From Rhizophagus irregularis (lineage: Eukaryota; Glomeromycota; Glomeromycetes; Glomerales; Glomeraceae): DNA of 64,000 nucleotides. This document shows, piece after piece, positions 11,940-23,351 of the stretch. Under the pieces are notes generated by a model, which was given only the letters and a program-made list of their open reading frames with translations, ran no database searches and was not told the origin of the DNA. The position numbers were made by a program, and so were the translations under genes. The stretch lies in contig NC_089450.1 in the NCBI RefSeq assembly GCF_026210795.1, positions 1,674,001 through 1,738,000 on the forward strand, given 5' to 3'. Every line of letters begins with the position of its first letter. Position 1 is the first letter of the stretch.

Positions 11940-12288
11940 AATACACAATTGTAAGTTAAAAAACAAAGGTAAAGTGTGTGTAATTAGTTTTAAAAGAAGT
12001 AAACAAGCAGTTTATTGTCAAATAATCAAGGTAAAATATGTATTTTAGTTAAGAAATACAGGCCATTTATTCTGAATAAACGTGAATAAAACAAACAAGA
12101 GTGAAAAAAAAAAATTAGTTATTGGTATTTGGTAATACGATGGTCACGCGCGTGATTATTATGAATATGTACGCGTGTGATAATATGTGATAACTCGCGA
12201 TCTATCATATGCATGATGTCATAAATATACGTGTAATACAAAATTATATGATTTATTTATAGGGGTCGCCATGGCAACCCGGGTCGCC

Positions 12289-13417
12289 AGCTACATTTTG
12301 CCATTATTTTATATATAATTTACTTTATACTTAAGTATAAATTTGTATTTTAAACTTCATTAATATACTTTTCTATAAATTAATTCTAATTTTAGCATTA
12401 TATATATAAAAATCTGCTATAATAATTTTAATATTACTATTCTTTTTAATATAATATTATATTGTGTTTACTATTTATACAAATATAATTATATTGAATG
12501 CCAAAATAAGTTTAACAATCATATTTAATTGAATTAATTAAACTAATTATTATTAAAAATTTTTCTGCATTTAGTAAGTAATAAACTATTAAAATTCCAC
12601 ATAACTAAATTTCCAAAACCCTATAATAATTTATATAAAATATCTTCATTTTAATTAAAGGATTTTAACTGTGATATAAATTATTGATTTCTACACTAGA
12701 TGTTAAAACACTTATTATTTTGTAATTGAAATGTTGTAATTAATACTATTATTATCCTCAAGTTTTTAAAAGTCATCATGCTATTGTAAGCATTTATATT
12801 TTATAATTTTGTAACTTGTAAATAATGTGACAACCACTAAATTAAACGTTTATTTATTTTTTACAAAAAGAAATTATTGGAGCAACAAGTGTTTTATTTT
12901 AATATTAATAAAAATTAAATCTAAGATATGTAAATATGGAAAACATTAGTGTTAAGTAATTCATCAGTAATTCAACAAAGTACAATCAGAAATTCTGGAT
13001 AGATATTACGAAATTAAGATATGAATACTTTTGGTAAGGAAGCAGATTCAGATATTCGTTTTTTTTTTATTCGGATTTTATTAGCATCATAAATTATTGT
13101 CACTTATTATTATTATATCCAAAATATAATTATTGGGGAATAAAAAATTCTGTTAAACATTAGTGTTGACTAACATTATGTTAATTCTGGCTTACTTATA
13201 TAAATTACGTAAAATTAAAAATGTACTATTTAAGAAAATTGTTGTGATTTGATTCCTTTTTTTTTGCAATTGTTATTATACAAGTTTAGTTATGTAAGCA
13301 TACAATTTATTCTTATTTAACGTATTAATTTTGATGGTATTAATTATTTGACTAATATTTTTACATTCAAATACCATGTTATTAAATGCATAAATTTTTA
13401 CGTAGATGGAATTACTT
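12289..13417. other. AT-rich spacer between MULE and chromodomain gene
   Basis: About 1.1 kb of A/T-rich sequence downstream of the chromodomain gene. I see no exon, RNA gene or clear terminal repeats. Confidence 0.5.
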
Positions 13418-16276
13418 TTATTCCCATTCCATAGTATCATCAAATCCAAAAGTTTCTTCAAAATTTTCTAAAGTTATTACTTCAACCTATTTAAATTTAC
13501 AGATTAATATATATAAAAATATGCGAAAATCCCAACTTTGAAAACATATACTTACACCAGGAATTTTGGGACAAAAAGGCATTTCTTTATTATGCGCTAT
13601 AAGAATACAATGCCTTGGTGATTTAATAATATTAGCTTCAACTTCAAATGAATATGAAAACAATAATGCGTAATAAATTCTAGAAATATTGTTGTCGTTT
13701 TGTTTTTTTAACTATGTTTCAATAAATAAATGAGACTTTATTAATGTTTATTTATCAAAAGTCTTTAAAATCAACTGTAGCCTGTAGGTTATTTACCTTT
13801 CTCCACAAAAATAAATCGAAATAATGAAAATTAATCCCGCTTTCATCAAATGAATTATTACTATTATATAAATAATTATTAGTAAAAGAAAAATGAATAT
13901 ACAAAAAACTTCATATTAATACCTTTTTAAATCATAATCTATCAAAGCACTTAGATTATAGTTGCAGTATTTTATTTCCGGGTCCATTAGAATTTTCCAC
14001 TCTACACCATTTTCCTTTTGCTAATGAAGAGCAAAAATATTTAGTTTATATAATATGCAGCACGTTTGTATTTATGTACAATGTTTCTTAATTCCTTACA
14101 TATTCAATAACTTCAAAAATCCTTTGCAAGCCATTTTTTTCTTCCAGCAATACTCTTGTCGTAACAGATAAAATACCTCCTATTCATAATGAAAATAATG
14201 AAAATTGGTATTAAATATTATAATTTTATAACAAATAAGATTTCCTGTGACCTGAAACAAAGTACTCTTCGAATTTGATAGGTTCTTGTTGTTTGAAATC
14301 CCAGCCATATACTAGGAATTTACATTGCTCTTGATGTTTTAGTTTGATCAAGTTTGGCATGAAATTGATTTGATCCAACATTAAAACATGAACCTATATA
14401 AAATTCCATAACAAAGATTACTTTTTGATTCTTTTGTCACATATTTAAGTAGAAATAAATATTATTTCACACCAAAACCAAGTCCATTTTATCACAATCA
14501 TAATTCGGAAAATAATTTGCTCCTAAAACCTTCATCACTGTGATTATACTATCTGTTTCGCCAAGTTTGGGTCTTGCGTATACGGTAAAGTTCGGTTTTT
14601 TTTTACATAACTTTGTTATGATATCATTATAATCACCAGTATGCAATTCCGTCTTTGCTTTACAATAATTTGTATCATAAGTTGTTTCATTATCAAGCGC
14701 CTTTATCAAAGGTTGTTGAATAAGCAAATAATTTTGCTTAATCTTAATATTCCTGGCCACGAGAAATAAATGTTCTTGATTGAATTGGTTCTTATATATC
14801 CATCGATAATCGGAAAATACGAAAAGATGTAATCCGTTATAATCGTTTTCCAGTCGAATAAACGCGACCTAAAATATTTATAAAATTATGATGATACAGA
14901 ATTTTTAAAAAATAAATTCTTAATAATCAATACCAATTTATGAAACATCATATGATCCTGTTCATCTTTCAAATTGCCGCTTTCACATTCCATTATAAGA
15001 ACATCACCTAGTTCTTTATCTTCACCTATCAAAGATAAAGCATATGACAATGGCACAGTATTAGCCATACAAAAAACGTTATTAGATCCTAGCTTATCCC
15101 TATAGAAGAATTGAGAAAAATTTTAGTACAATATAAAAATTAATTATTGAAGGAAACTACTTGATTTCTTACGAAATAGCATTATAACCTGGTCCTTCCT
15201 TTAAAGTCTTAATAATTACTTTTGCTACAAATTCTCTCGTTTTTCCCTTTAATAAAATGCCATTCCATTGCTTCCATTGCCTAAGAAGAAAAAAATAAAT
15301 ATATTACTAGTTTATAAACTATTATTTACTGCGCCACGTACAAGGTTTCCAACTGCCGTTTATTTGATGTTCGCAAGGCGCTCCTTAGAATGGGTTTGGG
15401 TGTAGCCTTGAGTTTTATTGGGCTATAATTATTTGTATTCTCAAGCTGTATCTCTTTTGTTAAAGTTTGTACTTGCAGAAATTCATCATTAGAAAAAGTT
15501 TTAGCGTTAACTAATTCTTGAGCAAATTTTACAGATTTCAATTTTGAATCATAATTATAGTTATCTGTGTTGTTTCTTGGTGAAGAATTAACAAAAGTAG
15601 TAGGACATGAATTTTGTTGCATAAATACTGTCTTATCTTCAGAATCCTGGTAGTCATTAGATACTATTTCATTATCTTTATTATTGGACTGAGCCTATTT
15701 TAATCAACGATTGAATTAAAGAAATTTACTAAAATTAATGAAATATTATATTAAAAACCTTACTTCTAATTCTTTTAGACGTTCTTCGCGTTCTTCCTTT
15801 TCTCTCTTTTGTTGAAATTTGAGTATCAGTCCTTCCGCACGTTTTATATTCTTCACAGGCTCCCATTGCGGCTCAAATGATTTATCTATAAAGACATTAT
15901 AAATGAAATTTTGAATAAAATTTAACATATTTGCAAAATTTTAACTCTAAAAAAAATTTTTATCAAAAAAAAAAATACCTTCAAATACTACTTTTGCATA
16001 TTGTTCACCAAATACAAATCTAATATCAATAATTTCACTAATATAAAGTGGTACTCTCTTATTTGATGAATTATCTGTCGCATTAATCAAACTTGAATTT
16101 TGTTGGTCAGATTCAATTGAAGCAATTAAAGGTAATGATTCTTTTGAAGAATCTTTAAGACTATAATAATATCGATTTATTTTTTAGAAATAAAATATAT
16201 TGTTTAACAAAATTTGATAGTTATATATGATCCTAAGATACCTGGTTTTTGCTGGTTGTCTTCTTTTTAAAGGCAT
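13418..16276 (-). CDS. chromodomain protein with unrecognised C-terminal region
   Basis: I read 13 exons: 16276-16242, 16160-15979, 15885-15764, 15694-15342, 15280-15173, 15099-14934, 14868-14473, 14393-14252, 14179-14100, 14020-13923, 13860-13797, 13711-13556 and 13486-13418. Phase is kept throughout, giving 656 aa. Residues about 51-95 form a chromodomain: YISEIIDIRF, then YAKVVFE, then QWEPVKNIKRAEGLI, with the diagnostic WEP and a partly conserved aromatic cage (Tyr51, Phe71). A charged coiled-coil-like segment (QQKREKEEREERLKELE) and a low-complexity linker follow. The last 400 or so residues look folded but match nothing I can name. Chromodomains read methylated histone H3, so a heterochromatin role is likely. 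A Chp1-like or HDAC-complex subunit is a guess only. Two donors (gtgtga at 14472, gtcaca at 14251) are weak. Confidence 0.8.
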
Positions 16277-16552
16277 CTTGATAATAATAAAATCAAAGTT
16301 ATTATTACAAAAAAGATATAAAGAAATATATAAATAAAATGGAATGATAATTTATTTAAAAAATAAGTAATGATTTCATCAAATTAATTACGGCTTAGTC
16401 TATATTTAAGTCTGCAAAATTTTTAAATGTCTTGTCATTATACTATTAATAATTACATAATGTAGTAATGTCATATCGTCATACTTTAGTTATCATATTA
16501 AATATTACATACTTTGATAGGTTTGAAAAAATTCTTGATTAATACGAACAAA
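16277..16552. promoter_or_regulatory. shared divergent promoter region
   Basis: This 276-bp AT-rich spacer separates the start codons of the chromodomain gene (-) and the BTB/KCTD-like gene (+). It must contain both core promoters. No specific site could be assigned. Confidence 0.5.
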
Positions 16553-17351
16553 ATGGACCCAGAGAAGAAAAGAAAACGAGAAAACTCAAACGAAGAAAAA
16601 GTAGTCTTAAACATTGGCGGTATTAAAGTAAGAAAATATTTGTTGATAATTTAATGCTACGTTTTATTAAAAAAAGAAGATTGACATTTTCTCTTATCTA
16701 TCGTTCAAGTATGAAACATTACAATCAACTTTGACAGCACGTCCTGATACACTTCTTGGAACCATGTTTCAAGAAAGGAATCAAATGATGCTCCATCCAA
16801 CCAACAATAACGAATATTTCTTTGATAGGAATGGTCGGGCTTTTCATTATATTATGGAATTCTATCGTACCGGCAAGATAACATGGGATCCAATTAATTA
16901 TCAACATCAACATCAATATCAAGCTGATGAAAATACAATTTGTTTTACAGTGAATAAACAAGAACTTGATGAAGAATTAGATTACTTTCAAATCCCGTTT
17001 ACTAACTCGAAACTTCATCAAGTACACGCAAAACTTAGAGAAGATATTGATGAATTTGTGGATCTTATAATTGATTTGGTTTATGAAGGAATGAGAATGT
17101 GGGAAGAATACATTTTAATTCACGTGTATAAAAATCGGAAAAGCTTACACTTGGTTTGGTTCCCATGCCAAAGTGTATGTCGAAATGTGAAATTAACTCC
17201 GTTTTCTTTTAGTATCCTGTCACTTTTCCAAGATAAGTTTAGAGACAAATTAAAAGCTTCTCTTCCAGGATTACAGTACGGATACGAACTCGTTGCACAA
17301 AATAATAATATTTATTATTGTTTGGAATTGACCCCTAATTATAAATTTTAA
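16553..17351 (+). CDS. BTB/POZ (T1/KCTD-type) domain protein
   Basis: Two exons (16553-16627 and 16710-17351) give 238 aa. After a basic N-terminus (KKRKREN) comes a K-channel T1/KCTD-type BTB fold: VVLNIGGIK YETLQSTLTARP, TLLGTMF, EYFFDRNGRAFHYIMEFYRTGKI, and a final acidic helix. The intron splits it just after NIGGIK. KCTD proteins act mainly as oligomeric adaptors, often for Cullin-3 ubiquitin ligases; there is no channel segment here. The C-terminal 120 residues (Trp, Tyr and Phe rich) are not recognised. Residue 1 is the first Met in frame. Confidence 0.85.
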
Positions 17352-18643
17352 AATCAAGTTAGGTAGGTTTATTTTTTTCACTGTCGCTTCACAAAATAAA
17401 TTTAGGAGAAAAATTTAGCTATATATTCTAAAATAAAAGTTTTAAAGTATTCATAATAATCAAAATAACTTTTTGATGGTTAAAACGGCAAATCATAAAT
17501 TACGAGTACATTCGTGTAACACAAAATTTTATACTACGCACAAACTTCATGTATATCGAATCGAAATCTTTAAACTTTCCTTCATATTAACACTTTATTT
17601 GCTATTTATTACATGAAACACCGTGAACTTGTTATTCTTTAATAACCCTAAAATAATGACAATAATAAATGGACGTTATTTTTGTAGGATTAATTTTGTA
17701 GTATTTAGACCAAGATCAAATGAAAGAACGGGCTATTCACAAATTTAAAAGAACGAATCAAAGATAATATAAATAATTCTCAGTTATTCTTGTATGTTAC
17801 AGATACAGAGAAATAATCATCGTTATCTGCAACATAAATTTTTTACTAATCTAAACTGAAACGAGAAAAGATTTGCATATCAATATTTATGTGTTACCCA
17901 ATTAAATTGGATAAACCAAAAAATTTTTGCTAATTTATGCTAATATAAACTGAAACATATTTGATGAATCGTAAAAGCAGATTAGCTTTACACGAAACTT
18001 ACTTCTCCTTTTTTTTTTGTTTTTTATTGTTATACATCTACTTGTTTCCCAGGTAAATTGAAAGATTTAAAATTTTTCCTTGAAACGATTCTAATTTGAT
18101 TCTACATATTCACGTGATAAATACTGGATTTAATTGATCTATGCATGGATTGCATTGATTAGATAATGAATTATTAACGTAACACGACATTTTTATTTCA
18201 TGGATTTAAATTCAAATTTCTAATATTGTAAAACAATATAACTTTTACGTGTAATAAATATTTAACGCGTTTCAAAAAATAAAAAAAAAAATTTTTTTTC
18301 TTGAATGAAACTTTTAATTTAACTTCCTTTTTTTTTAAAAAAAAAAAATTAATGCCAAGATAATTTTATGCATATACAAACATAATGTAAGATAATTGTG
18401 TAAAATTACATCGGTACAGGATGGAATTAAATATATGGTAAGCAAATCAATTTTTGATAAGAATGTATTGAAACAAAAAAAGTTTATCTTTAATGTTGTG
18501 TTACGTTACTGTTTATCCATATTTAAATTCAAAATGTTACCGCCAATTAATTAAAAAGGAAAGTGAATTCTTTATAAAATGAACTTGATTTTCCCATAAC
18601 TAAAAAAAAAATAATTTTTTCTCTCTTTGGAAATTTTTAAAAA
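17352..18643. other. intergenic
   Basis: This 1.3 kb AT-rich region contains the 3' end of the BTB gene and the promoter of the methyltransferase gene. Homopolymer A and T runs occur at 18010, 18285 and 18335. No gene or mobile element is visible. Confidence 0.5.
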
Positions 18644-20146
18644 ATGTCAACTAACAATAGTGATAATAATAATAATCAGGTTGCTAATGCTAATTCATTT
18701 TGGTATGAACCTTTATTAGATCGTGGTTTAGTTCCAGATTTTGTGCTTCGAATGGCGATTCGATCTTTATTAAAGGAAAGATTGGATTGGATTAATTTAG
18801 GTGAAGTGGAAAAAAATTGTCAAAGAAAATTTGACTTTGTTAATTCATTGAAAGAAAGACCCATTGCCGAACACACCGATAAAGCTAATGAACAGCATTA
18901 TGAGGTAAGAATAATTAATTCGTGATATATATAGTTTAAATTATTAAAATTTTCTATTTTATAGGTTTCAACAGAATTTATAAAAGTTTGCTTGGGAAAA
19001 AGAATGAAATATTCTTCTTGTCTATTTCCTAAAGGTAAGTAACTATAGTTTTTACGTTCGAAAAATGATGAATTTAAAGTAATTTATATGTTATTTAGGA
19101 AACGAAAGCCTGGACATAGCAGAGGAAGCTATGTTAGAATCCTATTGCGTTAAAGCCCAAGTATCAGATGGAATGGAAATCCTTGATTTAGGTTGTGGTT
19201 GGGGAAGTTTAAGTTTGTATTTGTGCGAGGTATGATAATTAAGTGATTTTGATTATTTAATCTCGTTTGATACTTGTTTGATTTGAATAAAATCAATAAT
19301 TTTGGTGTGTATTATAAAAAGAGATCCTAATTATAATCATTGTTGTCATCGTACCATTAAATCTATTTTTAGAAATATCCCAACGCAAAAATTACAGCAT
19401 TATCGAATTCAAGCACTCAAAGAGAATACATTGAATCAATTGCAAAACAAAATGGCTTTGAAAATTTAAAAGTCATCACTGCAAATATCAAAGAATTTGA
19501 TTTTGATTCCTCAAATCAGTAAGTATTTTGTTGTTGTTTTTTGCAAGTATAATAATCTGAAATTAAAATTTCCTTCCATAGATTTGATCGTATTATGACA
19601 GTTGAAATGTTTGAACATATGAAAAATTATGAATTTTTATTTGAGAAAATTTCAAAGTGGATAAAACCAAAGGGATTGTTATTTATTCATGTATTTTGTC
19701 ATGTTGATCAACCATATGATTTTACCCTTGGAGATGGTTGGATGTCAAAATATTTTTTTACGGGTGGAACGATGCCTTCCGTTGATTTGTTTCTTTATTT
19801 TCAACGCCAATTACGTTTGGTTAATCAATGGGTTGTTAATGGTAAACATTATGGCAAAACATCTGAAGAATGGTTAAAGTTATTAGATAAAAATAAGAAA
19901 CCCGCGATGGAATATCTTGCTAAAACTTATGGTAAGATAATTTAAATTTTTTGTAAATATTTATATATATACATATCATTAATAATTATATTGATATTTT
20001 TTTTTTTAAAAAAAAAAACAGGAAAGGAAAATGCTGTTGTTTGGTATTACAGATGGAGAACATTTTATCTTGCTGTTGCTGAAATGTTTAATTATGATAA
20101 TGGAAATATTTGGTGTGTTGGTCATTATTTGTTTGAAAAAGAATAA
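18644..20146 (+). CDS. SAM-dependent methyltransferase, CFA synthase/coclaurine NMT-like
   Basis: Six exons (18644-18904, 18965-19034, 19099-19229, 19373-19518, 19582-19931, 20022-20146) give 360 aa. It has the N-terminal helical region and the sequence YEVSTEFIKVCLG, then GKRMKYSSCLFP, which is typical of the cyclopropane-fatty-acid synthase fold. The SAM-binding motif I is EILDLGCGWGSLSLYL (about residues 137-152). Later motifs are ITALSNSSTQREYI and DRIMTVEMFEHMKNY. The sequence is close to the coclaurine N-methyltransferase-like branch found in fungi and plants rather than to bacterial CFA synthases, which have an extra N-terminal domain. The substrate, lipid or amine, cannot be read from the sequence. 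There is no signal peptide or membrane segment, so it is probably cytosolic. Confidence 0.9.
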
Positions 20147-21670
20147 TTTATTCTAATATAGATCGGGTTATTAAGATAGAATATCTAGTTTTTTTAAGGA
20201 TTTTTTTTAGTGAATTCTTGTATAATATTAAAATAAAAATATTATTTCACACTGTACTGTGCCGAATCATTCATTAATGAGTAGTGAAAAACGATTGGAT
20301 GATCATAATACTTTTATGTAAATCCACCATTATTTTTTTTTTTGCGAATTGCCCACGTGTTGAAGAGGAATAGTTCTATTTGATAAAATTTATTGTCAGT
20401 TTACTATTATTAAATTTCATGGATCTAACTTCTTATTGGATGTCGATCAATAATTTATTTCTTTAAGTCAACATTGCATAAATAATCGCAATAATAGCCA
20501 TCTTAATATTCCACGCACATAATTTACAGTAACTTCGTACATAATTTACGGTACTTCGTTACTCAATATTTCCATTTTGAAATTTACATTTCATTCTCAA
20601 ATTTTCCCAAAAAAGTATCTTGTATTGCCCTCATTTCCATAATTTTTTCACATATTCTTTTTCCATAGCATTCTCATACATTGAGATCATATCTCCCAAC
20701 ATTTCCTTTATGCATAATTAGATGTACGGGTAAGTAGCGTCTAAGGCTGAAATTTTGCGCTACTTTTTTGGCCGAAATTAATAAATATTTTTTTCGCCAT
20801 GTTTATTCTTATTTAATCTCGTACAACCATCTAATCGATCATATATTGATAAGAAATGTTTTGGTTAAAGTAGAGATCCATTCTCAATATTCTTTTCATC
20901 TTAAATTCTTTTCTTTTTATTTTTACCTTCTAAAAAGAAATAATATTTTAAATTTTAATAAAATAGTATAAATTACAACATATATATGCATTATGCAACA
21001 CAAAAGAAACTAATATTATTTGTGAGATATGATATAAATTATTTTTTTTTCCCTTGCATAAAAATTTACGAAAAATTCCGATAATTTTACACAAAAAAAT
21101 CTTCGCGTCTTAGGCTTACCTCCGTGAAGCACAACAATAAGAAATTGGGGGAAATATGTATTTTTTTTTTTGTTTTAAAAAAAAAAATTTTAATTTATTA
21201 TTATTTATTAAAGTAACTATATTAAAATAAACAAGTTTTCTCCTTTTACGTAATCACTAATGTTAATTATAAAGTACATTATTAATAATTATAATTGGAA
21301 AGTTAAAAAAAAAAACTATTATATAGTACAAAATGAAAGAATGCAAATATATCACAAATAACTAATTTTACAATGGTATTGAAATGCGCTGACTTGATAG
21401 TTATGATGGTTAAGCCGTTAGAGGCTTTAAGCTTGACCTCGTAATATGCATGAATCGATTTTATGAATCTTCGCTCTACAAAGAATTATTTTGAACTTTT
21501 AACTAATAAATAAAAAAAAATAAATTGTGTTAATAAATGTAGTCCGTAAAAATTATTAAAAACAAAAAAAAAATAAATTAAATTAAAATAAAATCAATTA
21601 TAAAGTTTTATTCCCTATTCTCCAGCAAGTTAAAATAAATTTGAACATGCTTTGGTTTGTGAATAATCGA
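20147..21670. other. intergenic, convergent 3' ends
   Basis: About 1.5 kb between the convergent methyltransferase and BTB-TLDc genes. It has several poly-A and poly-T runs (for example at 20010, 21160, 21570) and no recognisable gene or terminal repeats. Confidence 0.5.
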
Positions 21671-23351
21671 TTACATTAAATTACAAAACGATCTATTACC
21701 GATACTTACATTATGACATAAAACTTGGAATACTTCGTAATCGTCGACAGCAAATTTAGGGGTATTCGTAATCGCATGTCTATAACATCTTGATTTAGCA
21801 GAACAATTTTCCTCATTAAATTGTCTTCTCATATCTAAATCAGTTTTACCAAAACAAGGACCAAAAGAAGGATCATCATAGATGGCCTCATTTCCAGGAG
21901 TGACGCGACTTAATTTTGCTTCGTCAACATTTCCACGATTACCAAAAGAAAATAAAAAACTATCTTTTGTATATTGCCAACGTTTTGTCTTTAAACTTCT
22001 CCAACCGATAGGATTATATCCACCAATAATTTGACCAGATCCACGAATTTTTAATACAACAACATTTGGACCTTTATAATCACATTTTTCATGAAATACT
22101 TTGGGTGTGAATCCATCTCTACTTCCTCTTAATAATAATTTAAATTCATATCTAACTCTGGTAGAATTATTTGGTGAATTCGTTTGTACTTCAATCCAAT
22201 CAGGAATTTTTGATGCTTGTTGTGGTTTTATAAGAGCTGAATCGATTGAAATTATTGGTTTTCTTGGAGGTAAAAGAGAAAAATTTTCGAAATTTTCGGG
22301 ATCGTTTTGAAAGTCTGTAATGGTTTGTTCTAATTCTAATGGTAAAATATCCTTTAAAGGCCAAATTTTATCATAAAATTCTCCTTTAGTAAATTCTGAA
22401 AATCTAATTAAGGGAATACATTCTTTTAATATATTACCCAAATCTTGTAAATCTTGATTATTCCAATTTAATAAATCTATTGAAATGGTAATATTAGTAG
22501 TAATATTATTATTAACAGTAATAGTGGTATCATTATTATTGTCATTATTATCATTATTATCATTATTATTAATATTATTATCATCAGAAGTATTGTTAAT
22601 ATAAGTTTCTTTTTCTTCTTTAAAATATTCTTTTTGTTGTTGTAATTGAACTATTCCCCATTTAATTAAATAATCCCAAAGTTCAATTTCCTCAATTTGT
22701 AAATTTTCTTGATTTAATAAGGCAACAAGAATATAATCTTCAAAATTTAAAAATTCTTTACTATCAAAAATTATTTTTGGGTCCCAACAAATTTTATCCA
22801 TACAATAATTTTGTAAATCTTTACATGTTTCCCTTTTAAAGGCAACATGTAAAACTGTCGAAAAGTTCTTTTTTAACCATTCGGTTTTTACGTTAATTAA
22901 ATGATCTTGAATTTGAACAAGTAATTCATTGATTAAAAGTTCATCAGATGCTATTAACAGATCAAGTATCGTTGAACCATCGTGTTGATCCAAAGGTAAA
23001 TTTTTCGTATAAAAGTATCTAAAGTAAAAATTTTAACAAAAGTTTAATGAAAAAATATAATATAATATAGTATATATATATATACGTATTAGATTTTCTA
23101 ACATATTAAAAAAAAAAAACTTACTCTAATATAATATAAAATACTGCATAAGTTATATTTGGTTTCTTTAGAATGATCTTTTCATCTTCTTTTTTAGCCC
23201 ATGTCGTTGATAAAGCAACACGAAAATACGGAGAATTTTCCTTTAAAATACTAGAATGAACAAAAATTTTTTTAAAGTTAGGAAATTCTCCGGCCTGGAT
23301 GACAACATCGGCATCAGATAAATTTCCAAAGTATGCGAAATTATTAGACAT
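21671..23351 (-). CDS. BTB-BACK-TLDc domain protein
   Basis: Two exons (23351-23125 and 23018-21671) give 524 aa. The N-terminus is a BTB/POZ domain: DADVVIQAG, FVHSSILKENSPYFRVALS, then an IILEYFYTKNL helix. A BACK-type helical region follows, with LLIASDELLINELLVQIQDHLI and FLNFEDYILVALLNQENLQIEE. A linker of about 35 residues of Asn, Asp and Thr comes next, then a TLDc domain (FKLLLRGSRDGFTPKVFHEKCD, VVVLKIRGSGQIIGGYNPIGW, DSFLFSF, then DDYEVFQV). BTB-TLDc genes form large families in Glomeromycotina; they are presumed Cullin-3 adaptors. A gtaagt site sits in frame near the 3' end (about 21707), so the last residues may instead come from a small downstream exon. Confidence 0.88.

Larger units (their letters stand above)
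8466..12288 (-). mobile_element. Mutator-like DNA transposon (decayed, autonomous type)
   Basis: Short degenerate terminal inverted repeats bound the element: gacgacccgtcaccatggcg at 8466, and the reverse complement of gtcgccatggcaacccgggt at 12265-12288. Between them lies a minus-strand transposase pseudogene with the domain order of FAR1/MuDR-type elements. I could not identify a convincing 8-10 bp target duplication, so the outer limits are approximate. Confidence 0.75.
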
